From Spirochaetota bacterium (GTDB lineage Bacteria > Spirochaetota > UBA4802 > UBA5368): a stretch of DNA of 64,000 nt. The stretch lies in contig SCSX01000018.1 in the NCBI GenBank assembly GCA_004297825.1, positions 1 through 64,000 on the forward strand, written 5' to 3'. Below the pieces are notes generated by a model. The model made no database searches. It saw only the letters and a program-made list of their open reading frames with translations, and was not told the origin of the DNA. A program made the translations under genes and the position numbers. Shown in pieces: positions 42,931 through 53,160 of this stretch (within the stretch, counting starts at the first letter, position 1; every line of letters begins with the position of its first letter).

Positions 42931-45102
42931 GTGAACTTAACTTACCTGGAAGTGAGCGCCTGTGCGGCGGCAATCGCCACCGCCCTGTATGTATTCATCA
43001 TCAATATATTCTTCAGAAGAAACCGCTACGCGGAGAATTACCTGGTGAGCGCTATGGCGTTCATTTCGCTGCCCATGTTCGGAATCATGGCCTACCTCCT
43101 TCTCGATCCGCAATGGCCTTATGCCACCGATGCGGCTCGGGTCTATTTCGCCCTTGTCGCGCTTCAAAGCCATCTGTACATGCACTACGCACAGGTAGTT
43201 CCCCGATGGGAAAAGCGATCACCCCTATGGCTGATGCTCACGACCGCCCTGCCGGGAAGCGCACTCTTCGTGATCACCGCGGCGACACCCTACACGATCC
43301 TTGCCGCGCTCTATTCAGACGGGTCCTGGACTTTCGTCTTCGGCGAGTACTATGCGGCGTACATTGCGGTTTTCTCTTTCAACCTGCTCATTTGTACCGT
43401 TATTATAAACTACAAGCACCGCGTGCTCGAAAACGATTCGTTCCGGATCCAGTTGTTTTTCAGGTCCCTGGGGGAAAACATAGGGGCCGCGATCTCCGTA
43501 GGCGGATTTATTGTGCTTCCCTACTTTTTCGCGATCCACCGATACCAGGCGATTGCGCTCGCTACGGGCGGCATTATACTGCTGGTTATAAGTAACTATG
43601 CGATTTCGGAAGAACGCCTCCTGGACTTCAAGAAATTTTATTTCAGGGTATTGTACCGAATTGTGGTGTTTCTTGTCCTTTTTGTCCCGGCGTATTTCCT
43701 TATAGCCCTGGGATTCGATTCCTCGCAGGAGTCGCAGGGCGTTCCTGCGGTGGCGACGGCGTTTGCGATATTCATCTACTTTTTCCTGTTCTATCGATTC
43801 GGCGCCCCGATGATCGAACAGTTCGCGCGGTTCCGGTATATTCAGTTCGAAAGAAACGTGAACGAATTCTTCCAGGGGATCAGCAGCGTATCCGATACGA
43901 AGGATCAGGCCGGTTACTGGGATATGTTTTTCGGCAGCACCATCGACGCGCTGCACACGCGGTTCGGGATCGAAAACGCGGCATTTTTCATGCACAGGAC
44001 AAGGGATCAGAGTTATCTTTTTAACTACGGATTCGGGGATGAGATCGGCCTGAGGGCGATCGATGAAAACAGCGACCTGGTGCGCTGTATGGATTCTTTC
44101 CCGGGGCTGCTCGAGAAATCGCTGCTTTTTACCGACGATCGCCTCTCGGGATACCGGTCGGCGCTGCGCACATTCTTTAACGAGAATAATATCCAGGTGG
44201 CGCTTCCCTTCTATAATATCGAGAAACAGATTATCGGAATACTGATGCTGGGCTCGCTTGCCGGCAGGAAACCGTATTCAATGGACCTCCTGGGCGTGCT
44301 CGATCTCTACCGCATCCATTTCGAGGTATCCCTGGCAAATTCAATTTTTCTCGAGGACATCAAGGAATCCAAAATTGCCGAGCACGACCGTCTCGTGATC
44401 CAGAGCGCAAAGGCGAAGATCATGCCCAAGTCCATGCAGCAGATAGAGGGACTGCGCATGAGTTCGCTGTTCCTCAACAACTCCGATTTCAGTACCGACT
44501 TTTTTGATTCCACGATCGTGAAACAGGACAAGGTCGGCCTTTTCATGGGGACGACCGCGAACGCCGGCATTCATTCCCTCACCGTCGCGCTGCAGCTTTT
44601 CAGCGTCCTGCACGCGCACGCGGGCGCGAATGAATCTCCCGAAAAAATAATGAACCTTTTAAACTGGGTAGTCACCACCTCGCGCTTCTCCGACACGTAC
44701 GCGCCCTGCTATTACATGATCTACAACGCAAGTTCCAGGATGCTGAGCTTCTCGAACGCCGCGATGAAACCGCTTACGCTTTTCGACTACGAGCATGAAA
44801 CCTATACCGAGCTCGACACCAAGGGAATTCCCATAGGGCTCGATCGTAATTTCATCTACGAATCCAAGACCATGCATGTTTCCCCCGGTTCAACGGGGAT
44901 CATCCATACGCCGGGCCTGGAAAGCCTGCTGGATGCGCAGGGGACGTCGTATTCCGCCGGCAGGATCAAGGATATCGTCCGTCTCAACAAGAACGATTCG
45001 CCGGCGGTCCTTGTCCGCAAGGTGCTCGCCGACATCAAGCAGTTTATCGCGGGCGCCGCTCAATCCCAGGACGCGAGCCTGGTAATCTTCAGGGCCGAGT
45101 AA
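42931..45102 (+). CDS. 7TM-GAF-like sensor with degenerate SpoIIE/PP2C phosphatase domain
   Basis: 723 aa, GTG start (GGAG 11 nt upstream). About eight membrane helices occupy residues 1-300, then a GAF-like segment (about 310-470), a short coiled region and a C-terminal domain with the SpoIIE/RsbU order. Its metal-binding motifs are altered. The usual GDYYD reads TDFFD (Asp523), GDVSGKG reads GTTANAG (Thr541), and YTDG reads HTPG (Pro661). It may be a pseudophosphatase that binds a partner, perhaps in the STAS switching pathway encoded 6 kb away. It is followed by a DHH gene after 30 nt. Confidence 0.75.
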   Translation: MNLTYLEVSACAAAIATALYVFIINIFFRRNRYAENYLVSAMAFISLPMFGIMAYLLLDPQWPYATDAARVYFALVALQSHLYMHYAQVVPRWEKRSPLWLMLTTALPGSALFVITAATPYTILAALYSDGSWTFVFGEYYAAYIAVFSFNLLICTVIINYKHRVLENDSFRIQLFFRSLGENIGAAISVGGFIVLPYFFAIHRYQAIALATGGIILLVISNYAISEERLLDFKKFYFRVLYRIVVFLVLFVPAYFLIALGFDSSQESQGVPAVATAFAIFIYFFLFYRFGAPMIEQFARFRYIQFERNVNEFFQGISSVSDTKDQAGYWDMFFGSTIDALHTRFGIENAAFFMHRTRDQSYLFNYGFGDEIGLRAIDENSDLVRCMDSFPGLLEKSLLFTDDRLSGYRSALRTFFNENNIQVALPFYNIEKQIIGILMLGSLAGRKPYSMDLLGVLDLYRIHFEVSLANSIFLEDIKESKIAEHDRLVIQSAKAKIMPKSMQQIEGLRMSSLFLNNSDFSTDFFDSTIVKQDKVGLFMGTTANAGIHSLTVALQLFSVLHAHAGANESPEKIMNLLNWVVTTSRFSDTYAPCYYMIYNASSRMLSFSNAAMKPLTLFDYEHETYTELDTKGIPIGLDRNFIYESKTMHVSPGSTGIIHTPGLESLLDAQGTSYSAGRIKDIVRLNKNDSPAVLVRKVLADIKQFIAGAAQSQDASLVIFRAE

Positions 45103-45132
45103 AGGAGCTGGTCCGTCCCGCACGTCAATGCC

Positions 45133-46233
45133 ATGAATATCGTTGAAACATCCGAGGGCCTGCTGGCGGCGCTCGCCCGACACCGCACCCTCCTCATCGT
45201 CATAAAGGGCTCTCCGGATCCCGACGTGATCGCCTCGTCCTTCGCACTCAAGCACCTCGCCGCGTTCGCGGGGGTCAAGGCGCAGATATTCGCATTTTCT
45301 AAAATTTCCCTCCCGCAAAACAGCGCGATCGTCGAAACGCTCGATATCCCGATTCTCTTTGGGCGGCCCGACCATCCCCCGGAGGGTTTTGACGCGTACG
45401 CGGTGCTCGATCACCAGTCGGCCGCGGTGGAAAAGCTTTCCGGCCGGATACCATGCGCCATCCACATCGATCATCACGAAAAAATGGACGACACGGTCGA
45501 AGCGGAGTTTACCCTTATATCGGCGAGCGCCGGGTCGGTAAGCACAATTATGGCGCTTGTGCTCAAGGCGAGGGATATCGGACTTTCGCCGGAGGAACGA
45601 ACGAGATTGGCAACGGCCCTCTACCTGGGTATTCTTACCGATACGGACAATTTCCGGCACGCCGGAACACTCGAGAGCGAGGCGCTCGAATACCTGACGC
45701 CGCTTACAAACAGGCAGGTCATCGCGCGGATCGCCAATTCCCCGCTCTCGGACCAGACGCTTCGCCTGATAGAAAAGGCCTTCCTGGAAAAGGGAATGTA
45801 CAGGGACTGGCTCTACGCGGGACTCGGTTTTATCGACGAATCAATAAGGGACAGTATCGCGATAGTAGCCGATTTCGTCCTCCAGCAGGAGCGCGCCGAG
45901 ACGGTCATCATCTTCGCCGCGATCGACAGGAAAAACGGCCTCACCCTTGACGCGTCGTTCCGGACGAGAAACCCCAACCTGGACCTGGACATGATCATCA
46001 AGAAAATAACCCCCAACGGCGGCGGCCGCATGTACAAGGGGGCGTTCCAGATAAACCTGGACTATTTCCGCTATTGCGAGAATCGGGAGGCGCTTTGGCT
46101 TGTGCTCAGTGACGCGACCAGGGAGGCGCTCCACCGAAGCAGGGACGACATGCATTTCGCTGAATTGAAGGGATTCTACAAGCGGATACGGAGGCGGCTC
46201 CACAGGCTCTTCACGGGCAGTGAGGGCGAATAG
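45133..46233 (+). CDS. DHH/DHHA1 phosphoesterase (NrnA-like)
   Basis: 366 aa. DHH motifs: SPDPDVIAS (motif I without its usual His), AVLDHQ (II), HIDHHEKMDD (III) and ILTDTDNFRHAGT (IV). The C-terminal DHHA1 domain has PNGGGRMYKGA in place of GGGH, so the substrate-binding His is Arg. Relatives degrade nanoRNA, pAp or cyclic dinucleotides. The substitutions make the substrate uncertain. It follows the SpoIIE-like gene and converges on the SprA-like gene with 8 nt between. Confidence 0.82.
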   Translation: MNIVETSEGLLAALARHRTLLIVIKGSPDPDVIASSFALKHLAAFAGVKAQIFAFSKISLPQNSAIVETLDIPILFGRPDHPPEGFDAYAVLDHQSAAVEKLSGRIPCAIHIDHHEKMDDTVEAEFTLISASAGSVSTIMALVLKARDIGLSPEERTRLATALYLGILTDTDNFRHAGTLESEALEYLTPLTNRQVIARIANSPLSDQTLRLIEKAFLEKGMYRDWLYAGLGFIDESIRDSIAIVADFVLQQERAETVIIFAAIDRKNGLTLDASFRTRNPNLDLDMIIKKITPNGGGRMYKGAFQINLDYFRYCENREALWLVLSDATREALHRSRDDMHFAELKGFYKRIRRRLHRLFTGSEGE

Positions 46234-46241
46234 TTTCCACC

Positions 46242-49200
46242 CTAGAAAACGAGCGAAAAATTCATCCCCAGTTCGTAGGACATGATTTCCCGGTAAACAT
46301 TGCCCGTCTCCCGATTCCGGAATTTTTCGAGGGCCCATCTTCCCACCAGCCCCCCCTGGACATTTTTATGAAGATCGAGTGTGAGCTTTCCCGTCACCAG
46401 GTGCTGGTCGTAAGGCTCGGGCGATACGGTCCGGATGTAATCATACCGGTTCAGGAGCATCGAGTACTCTATTGAAAAAATCGGGAACCCGGTGAGGGTG
46501 TAAAAAGCGGAAAAGTACTCGTGAATCCAGTGCACGTCGGTTTCGAAAATTGCGGAGAACCGGTATCCCCGGTCTATTTCCCGGAAATAGGGATTTTTCT
46601 GCATGTTATCAAGGTAAACATCGTCCCTGGGGTCGTTCCCGCCGCCCTGGTCGATATATTCCTCCCGCTGCCGGTTTCGCAGATCCACGCCGGCCTTGAG
46701 CCCGAGACTTGCCCTGTCGCGCTTGAACACGATTCCCAGCTCAGGGGTATGCACGTCTTCCCGGACGTTGGAAGTAATGATCATGTTCCTGCTGTAATCA
46801 TACCCCAGGCTCAGGGTAACGGCATGGAACGGGATCCCCGGGAGATTGGGCCGGAAAAACCAGAAGCTGAAAAAACGCATGAGGTCGAAGCTCAGGTCCG
46901 CGTTCGAGGTGAAGGTTATCACCTGCTGGGGAACACCCTCCACCGCCTGGCGCTCGCTCACCTGGTTGAGGCCCGACGCCAGGGCCAGCGTCCATCTCTG
47001 GAAATTGAGCGTCGAATTCAGGGAAAAGTTATCGATAAGCCTCAGTCCGTTATCATAATCCTGGGCGCTCTCCCCGTCCGAGAAGGTGAGGGGGTTGTTG
47101 AACCGCGCGTATGTAAAATCGCGGCCCCGCGCGTAGTTTCCCCTTCCCGTCATGAAATACCAGGGGGGATATTTCGCCATGTTGAATGCCTCGCCCGCGA
47201 TTCCGTCAAAGGTCCTGTTGATGCCGTAACGCTCCGAGAAGGACGACGCCCCCTCACCCTCGTAGGGAATACCTTCCTCCCGAAACTGCAGCGAACGCGT
47301 GTAGCCGAAATTCATGGAGCTGATAAAATCGAGATTTTTTGAAGCGCTGAAATCGAACGGCAGGTTCCACGCGCTGGACACGAAGCTGCGCGCGTCCTTG
47401 TCCCTGCGGTAGCGCCCCGAGAGCAGCCTCTCGTTGTCGTCGTAGTCCCGGAACTGGTTTTCAAAATATACCATCTCGCCTTTCCAGGAGGGCGATACGG
47501 CCCCGATACCCTTGAGTCCCAGGTTCAATGCGCCCTTCTTGTTTCGCTCGACGAAACGGTAGTCGGAGCCGTATAAGAAGGGAATGTGAAAATCGCCCTC
47601 CATGTCTCCCTGGACGCCTGTGTCCGTGTACGAGGAACGGCCCCGGATATCGACGATCTCCTGCGAATACACGGTGATCGCCGGCTGCACGTAGACGTGT
47701 GAGCCCTGGTAATCCGCCGTGAGCTCCGCGCTCGATGATTGGCGCTTTTCCCGCTCGCTTACGGGTACGGACTGGTTTAGAATGTTTTTCGGGAGCGTGG
47801 GAGAGCCCCGCGTGACGCTTTCCTGCTTGAAGGAGGTATCGACGAGCAGCGAGGCAAGGAGCTTTCCCCCCAGGAAATCGTCCAGGTTCTCGCGTACGAT
47901 GACCACGGGATTCTGCACATCCTCCTCGCTATCCTCGCGGAAGATGTCGGCGGAAAGGTAATCGCTGTGGGAATTTCTGTACCGATCGTTCTTGTAGACG
48001 AGCTTCACGCCCGGAACCGCCGTTGCGGAGGGTGCGAAATCGGACTCGATGCTTAAGCTGGATCTGCCGGATTTCCCCCGCTTCTGGACCGATACGTTTT
48101 CGTTCTGCGAATCGGTCCGGGAGTCTTCCGTGATATAGTCGAGCCGCGCGCTCCAGGCCGGCAGGATCTTTACCGACGAGAATATCTCCCGGTAGCGCTC
48201 CATGACGTCCGACTGGGTCTTCCCCACCGAGCTGAATTGCGCGCCGTGTCCCTTCTCGATCACTTTTATCTCGAGGTCCGAGAGTATCGGAACCCCCGCC
48301 GCCGTTTTGAAAAGCGGCCTCTTCCCCCTTATTTCGCCCTCGTACCAGTAGGCGCTGTCCACCAGCGTTTCGGCGTCCCCGGAGTAAATATCGTTGACCC
48401 AGATTTTTCCGGCGCCCCCGGTGCTTCCGCTATCAATGATTATCTCCATATAACTGACGCGTTTCAGGTCGGGATGCCCGGTGGCCGAAATCCGGTCGAT
48501 TCCATTTGCACCGCTTTTGAGGTTGAGTTTCACTTCCCGCCAGATGTCCGGAAAATCGGGAATGAATTCATATGCGTAATAATCATTCTCCGAAGAACCT
48601 ACACGCACGCCGATTTTATAAGGCAGCGTCGACCTGCAGTTCAGCCAGAGTGAAAGGGTTTTATAAAACCGCAAATCCATTTCCTTGGCGAACTTGCGCG
48701 ATACGGAACCGGTAAAGGTTCCCGGGAGGTTGTAATCGATCTGCATCGCGGTTTCCTGCTCGATCTCGAGCTCGCGGTTCGTTTTTTCTCCGTGAAGCTC
48801 CTGGTACACATCGCTTTTTTTCGAAAGGAAGGAATTGGACCGATACTCCGGGTCGTTTATCGAATCGACCATGGTGACGCTGAACCTGTCCGGGTCCTCA
48901 TCTGAAGTCCCATTAATTTTAATATTGCGCCATCGCGACGACACGAAGCGCATGCTGTCGATGTAGATCCTTCCCGCATTGGGCGCGCTCCCCGCCAGGA
49001 AAAGCCTGATCGACCTGACCTGCTTCAGCAGGGAAATGTTGTCGGTGAACGCGGTAGAGCTCCTTTCGATGTAGAGTCGCGCCATCTGCCATGCGGTGTC
49101 GCCGGGTGCGACGGTTATAGGCGTCGCGGAGGCGCCCTTCAGGATCGCGCCCTGGAGCCGGACGATGCTTTCGGCGGCGTCCAGCGTCCCGTTCCCGTTC

Positions 49201-51950
49201 AGGTCCTCGGAGTTGAGTATCCCGTCGCCGCGGGTCGAATCGGACAGCCCCGGTCCGGAGCCTATCACGGTATCGGTGCCCCCGGAGGGGTTGAACCGGT
49301 ATCCCCGGTCCTCGGTCTGGCTGCGGGTCGGGTCGTAGTCGAGGAAACCGTTCGCGTTAAGGTCTTCCGTGTCCAGGGAGCCGTCGCCGTCTGCATCCTC
49401 GTTTATCGAACCCAGGTCCAGGAAAAGGTTTACGGGGCTTTCGAGCGCCTCCGCCCCGGAACCGGCACGGTACCATATCTCGACGTACTGGAGCCCGGAA
49501 AAATCCACCGCGTCCGACGACAGGTTGCGCGTAACGATGGGAACGGTGGTTCCCGAAGAGCCCAGGTCAAAATCGAGCACCAGGGATCGCTGCGTCTCCG
49601 CCTTCTGGATGGAATCGGCTACGTGCCCGGTCGCCACGTTGTAGGGACCCGGCTTGACGGAATACGGGATCGTATACGGCGTAAAGCCCGTCCCCTGCAG
49701 GCGGTCGGGGCTCGATGGCTCGCGGTAGAATTTGTACAGTAAAAGCCCCCTCAGGTTCTGTGCCAGGGGATTAGGCATGGACGAGAGTATCCAGTCCTTC
49801 TCGGAGAGTGAGATCGACACCACCTCGTCCGCGGATTCCATGTCGTCTATGAGTCCCTTCCCGAAGGTGTTCACGTTCCGGTAGCTGCGGGCGTACTCGG
49901 CGTACGCCTTTACGTCCACGGGCGACGAATCGACGTGCACGCCGGGGAACAGGTTCACGAGCTCCTTCATGCGTTGTTCGCTCAGGAAGAGCGACATGTC
50001 GCCCTCGAGCACCAGGGTCTGCGTGGGCTCTGACCCCACCACCGGGATAACCCCGCCGCCCGCCGAGCGCGTAAAGAGCATGGTCCCCCCCACCAACAGG
50101 TCGCGCGAGAGACGGTAGTCGGCCCGCGCCCCGCCCACGAAGGACTGCGCCTCCGCCGCGAACGGGAGAAACTCGTACCTGATCTCGATCGCGGTCTCCG
50201 GCGAGATGACGGGGTTGTTCTGGTTCACGAAGGCGAAATACCCGGACGTGAGGTCCAGCGTGTAGAGGGAGGCGGGAATCTCGCGCCCGTCCACCTTGAC
50301 GCGTACGCTGTCCGGGATGATGTTGAAGTGCTTCAGCTGGAAGCTCCTGGCCTCCCGGTAATAGTCGACCCGCATCCTGAACGCGGACACATCCGCGATA
50401 TTGGATGCCTGTATCTCGCTATAGATCGCGGCCGCGACCGAAAGCGAAAGCCCGCTCCTGAACGGCTCCCTGAGCGAGAAGCCTATTATGCCCCTCGTGT
50501 AATCGACGGTATAGCTTCCAAGATCGCCCGTTTCCGTTTTCGTGAGGAGCCGCGTGCGCTCGAAAAACTTCAGGCTGAAATTATTTTGGAGAAGCTGCTG
50601 CTCCCCGACGTGATAAAACGAGCGCACCTCGTAGATGTCCAGGTTCATCACGCCGTCGCCGTTTTTATCGCCGTCGGACAATCCGTTCCTGTCCGCGTCT
50701 TCGTCTATCGAATAGCCGTACTTGATGAATACGAATATTTTTCCGGGAAACTGCGCGTCGCTGCGCTTCGCGGGATCCGACGACGAGGTGCTCCCTCCGT
50801 TCAGCGTGTAGACCGCGAATATCCGCGCGCCTGCGGGCACTGTTTTCAGGAACGTGACAAGCCCTGTCGCGAAATTGATCGTGTAGTCCGCGCCGGAGAC
50901 CATCTTCGTGTACTTCCCGTCGTCGATCGCGAGGGTGATCGCGTTCAGGTTGTTGAGCGGGTTCTGGTCGTCCACGTAGAGCTCGAAGCCCTGGGCGTCG
51001 ATATTTACCTGGTACGGCGTGAAGCTCGCCGGCGCGGAGGTGAAGGTCCGCGTGACATATGGGGCCCCCGGCGGCGCGCTCAGGTTGTCGTAGCGCTTGA
51101 AGGCCTCGATCTGGAAATAGGTGTTCCTGATATACTGGTATTCGGCGAGCGTGAGGTTTCCGGACGCGGAATTTCCGCGAAAATACTCGACCTCGGTTTC
51201 CCCCCGGGTGACGCTCCCGAAGGCCTTCACCGTGAGATTCCCCTTGCGCACGGTGGTATCGATCCCCAGTCCGCTCGTGGAGGTCTCGTCGTAAACGGCG
51301 TACTTGGAATTGTTGAGCTTGATGCTGATATCGCCGGCGTTGATCTCGCGGATGACCTCGTCGTCGCGCACCGCCTTGTACTGCATGCGATACTGGTTCT
51401 CGTTGTTCTGGCGCCTGCTGTCGTGATCGATATAAACCGTGAGCCGGTCGCCCACGCGGCCTTCCATGTGAAGCTGCATCTCGCTCTCCACCGTGGTGCC
51501 CGACTGGATCACGCGCGAAACGGGCTCGTCGGTGTCGAAGAGCTTGTATTTCCGGCTCGTGAACGCCGACTTCCCGCGGAGCAGGTTCCATTTCGCCGCG
51601 CCGTACGAATTGATGTCCACGTCATCGCGCTCCTCAAGGACCAGCCTTCCCTCGTCCATGCTCTCGTAGAGGAGCGTGTATTTGGGCTCTATGATGTAGC
51701 GATGCCAGTCTCCCGCGTGATAGGCGAGGGGCGCGTTGGGGTCGACCGGGAAGAGGGAATCGATACCGCCCTTTCCCCCCTCTTGAATGACGGGGGGAAC
51801 CGGCCGGCCCGTGCGCTCCTCCAGGTAGGTGCGGAGCATGTCGGTAAATGCGCGCCCTTTCCCGTTTTCCTGGGAAAGCGCATAGGTGAGCGCGGAGAGG
51901 GTCCCCGCCAGGATGCCGAGTTTCGCAAGAAGGGGCAGTCGCTGTATCAT
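46242..51950 (-). CDS. Giant SprA-like outer-membrane beta-barrel protein
   Basis: 1902 aa with a signal peptide (LAKLGILAGTLSALTYALS). It is beta-rich throughout, with SprA-type landmarks: GDISIKLNNSKYAVYDETST near 210, an IDDMESADEVVSISLSEKDW block near 700 (SprA has VDDFEG...W), and a C-terminal half of amphipathic strands ending in Phe (GMNFSLVF). Asp/Gly/Asn-rich calcium-type loops occur near 420, 855 and 910. In Bacteroidota SprA is the type 9 secretion pore of about 2400 aa. No other T9SS gene lies in the window, and function here is inferred. Confidence 0.72.
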   Translation of the reverse strand: MIQRLPLLAKLGILAGTLSALTYALSQENGKGRAFTDMLRTYLEERTGRPVPPVIQEGGKGGIDSLFPVDPNAPLAYHAGDWHRYIIEPKYTLLYESMDEGRLVLEERDDVDINSYGAAKWNLLRGKSAFTSRKYKLFDTDEPVSRVIQSGTTVESEMQLHMEGRVGDRLTVYIDHDSRRQNNENQYRMQYKAVRDDEVIREINAGDISIKLNNSKYAVYDETSTSGLGIDTTVRKGNLTVKAFGSVTRGETEVEYFRGNSASGNLTLAEYQYIRNTYFQIEAFKRYDNLSAPPGAPYVTRTFTSAPASFTPYQVNIDAQGFELYVDDQNPLNNLNAITLAIDDGKYTKMVSGADYTINFATGLVTFLKTVPAGARIFAVYTLNGGSTSSSDPAKRSDAQFPGKIFVFIKYGYSIDEDADRNGLSDGDKNGDGVMNLDIYEVRSFYHVGEQQLLQNNFSLKFFERTRLLTKTETGDLGSYTVDYTRGIIGFSLREPFRSGLSLSVAAAIYSEIQASNIADVSAFRMRVDYYREARSFQLKHFNIIPDSVRVKVDGREIPASLYTLDLTSGYFAFVNQNNPVISPETAIEIRYEFLPFAAEAQSFVGGARADYRLSRDLLVGGTMLFTRSAGGGVIPVVGSEPTQTLVLEGDMSLFLSEQRMKELVNLFPGVHVDSSPVDVKAYAEYARSYRNVNTFGKGLIDDMESADEVVSISLSEKDWILSSMPNPLAQNLRGLLLYKFYREPSSPDRLQGTGFTPYTIPYSVKPGPYNVATGHVADSIQKAETQRSLVLDFDLGSSGTTVPIVTRNLSSDAVDFSGLQYVEIWYRAGSGAEALESPVNLFLDLGSINEDADGDGSLDTEDLNANGFLDYDPTRSQTEDRGYRFNPSGGTDTVIGSGPGLSDSTRGDGILNSEDLNGNGTLDAAESIVRLQGAILKGASATPITVAPGDTAWQMARLYIERSSTAFTDNISLLKQVRSIRLFLAGSAPNAGRIYIDSMRFVSSRWRNIKINGTSDEDPDRFSVTMVDSINDPEYRSNSFLSKKSDVYQELHGEKTNRELEIEQETAMQIDYNLPGTFTGSVSRKFAKEMDLRFYKTLSLWLNCRSTLPYKIGVRVGSSENDYYAYEFIPDFPDIWREVKLNLKSGANGIDRISATGHPDLKRVSYMEIIIDSGSTGGAGKIWVNDIYSGDAETLVDSAYWYEGEIRGKRPLFKTAAGVPILSDLEIKVIEKGHGAQFSSVGKTQSDVMERYREIFSSVKILPAWSARLDYITEDSRTDSQNENVSVQKRGKSGRSSLSIESDFAPSATAVPGVKLVYKNDRYRNSHSDYLSADIFREDSEEDVQNPVVIVRENLDDFLGGKLLASLLVDTSFKQESVTRGSPTLPKNILNQSVPVSEREKRQSSSAELTADYQGSHVYVQPAITVYSQEIVDIRGRSSYTDTGVQGDMEGDFHIPFLYGSDYRFVERNKKGALNLGLKGIGAVSPSWKGEMVYFENQFRDYDDNERLLSGRYRRDKDARSFVSSAWNLPFDFSASKNLDFISSMNFGYTRSLQFREEGIPYEGEGASSFSERYGINRTFDGIAGEAFNMAKYPPWYFMTGRGNYARGRDFTYARFNNPLTFSDGESAQDYDNGLRLIDNFSLNSTLNFQRWTLALASGLNQVSERQAVEGVPQQVITFTSNADLSFDLMRFFSFWFFRPNLPGIPFHAVTLSLGYDYSRNMIITSNVREDVHTPELGIVFKRDRASLGLKAGVDLRNRQREEYIDQGGGNDPRDDVYLDNMQKNPYFREIDRGYRFSAIFETDVHWIHEYFSAFYTLTGFPIFSIEYSMLLNRYDYIRTVSPEPYDQHLVTGKLTLDLHKNVQGGLVGRWALEKFRNRETGNVYREIMSYELGMNFSLVF

Positions 51951-52017
51951 ACCTCAGGGGATGGGGAGCGGATCTCTTTTTATATTCGCGGCACCGCCGC
52001 GGAGGCCGCGCGCGTCG

Positions 52018-53016
52018 TTACCAGATCCTGCTCATATAGGGATACGGGTTGATCGCGACGTTGCCGAGCTTGATCTCGTAGTGGCAATGGTTACCCGTCG
52101 CGGATCCCGTCTGGCCCACGTAGGCGATATGCTGTCCCTTCTGGACATGGTCCCCCTGGTTCACCACGAGGCGCGAACAGTGCCCGTAAATCGTCTCGAA
52201 GCCGTACTTGTGCTTGATCCTCACCGTGTTGCCGTACCCGCCCATCCATCCCGCGGTCTCGACGGTTCCGGGCGCGGTGGCGTGGATCTCGGTGCTGTCG
52301 GGCGCGGCGATATCGATCCCCGAATGGAAGTCGCGCCCCATCCCGAACGGGGACCTGCGCCAGCCGAAGAGCGAGGTGACGTTTCCCATGTTGGGCACGA
52401 TGGAAGGCGTATCGTTCACCACCTTACTGCGCACGTCCACGAAATTCTTGATGGTCTTGATGGTATTCGTGGAGCAGATTATGTTTTTCTGAATTTCCCG
52501 CAGGGTGAATATCTCGTCGGGCATGATTCCCGCGACGCTCTTCTTGTCGGATACCGCGCGCGGATCGAACTTGTCGAGCTTCCAGATATTGTCCGTCTTC
52601 ACGTTCTCTCCCGCCGCGAGCAGGTACAGCTCCTCGATATCGGGTTTCATGTCGTCCACCACGTCCGAAATCGCGACGGTGAGCTTTTCGAATTTCAATA
52701 GATGGGAGCGTATGTCCTTGTAGTTCATCAACAGGCGCTGCTCCTCGCTGCGGGAGCTCGCGTTCTTGATTATGGCGTACGCGGAGGTCACGAGCACCAC
52801 GCTGAAAAGCGCGATGAAAAAGAGCACGGTGAACTTGGATATCTGGAAGTTGAATATCTTCTTCTCGTTGTGGGGGATGAACATAACCGTGATCTTCTCG
52901 TGCCCCTTCTCCTGGAAGCCGTCCCACCATTTCGTGAATCGCTTCATGTATATGTAGTAGCTCTCGGAGAAGCGCATCCGGAACTTGTTCTGGTACTGTT
53001 TTATCTTGAACTTCAT
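52018..53016 (-). CDS. M23 family metallopeptidase (membrane-anchored)
   Basis: 332 aa from ATG 53016 (AAGGGA upstream; a 14-codon longer reading is less likely). A cytoplasmic basic segment of about 60 residues leads to one membrane helix (FTVLFFIALFSVVLVTSAYAI), a periplasmic helical linker and a C-terminal LytM/M23 domain. The zinc ligands are HSGIDIAAP and GNHCHYEI, with VGQTGSATG before them, so it appears active. It hydrolyses peptidoglycan cross-links or regulates an amidase. Located 67 nt upstream of the SprA-like gene, same strand. Confidence 0.9.
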   Translation of the reverse strand: MKFKIKQYQNKFRMRFSESYYIYMKRFTKWWDGFQEKGHEKITVMFIPHNEKKIFNFQISKFTVLFFIALFSVVLVTSAYAIIKNASSRSEEQRLLMNYKDIRSHLLKFEKLTVAISDVVDDMKPDIEELYLLAAGENVKTDNIWKLDKFDPRAVSDKKSVAGIMPDEIFTLREIQKNIICSTNTIKTIKNFVDVRSKVVNDTPSIVPNMGNVTSLFGWRRSPFGMGRDFHSGIDIAAPDSTEIHATAPGTVETAGWMGGYGNTVRIKHKYGFETIYGHCSRLVVNQGDHVQKGQHIAYVGQTGSATGNHCHYEIKLGNVAINPYPYMSRIW

Positions 53017-53160
53017 CGGTATCCCTTTTTTGAGCGCGAAATCGGCCAAAAACTGCACAATTTCAGATATTTAGATTATCGAAAATTTCAATTTATCGCG
53101 CAAGCATTTTTTACTATTAATCGCTTGCGCTCGCCGGGCGCCGCCGGTACACAGTCTCTC

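Noticed and set aside
50328-52052. A 574-codon plus-strand frame opposite the SprA-like gene
   Set aside because: High-GC antisense frame with Arg/Val/Asp bias and no motif; the minus-strand gene has signal peptide and barrel features.
52702-53160. In-frame N-terminal extension of the YkgJ-like gene
   Set aside because: It is antisense to the M23 peptidase gene and carries no family homology; the Cys-motif domain begins after 53161.
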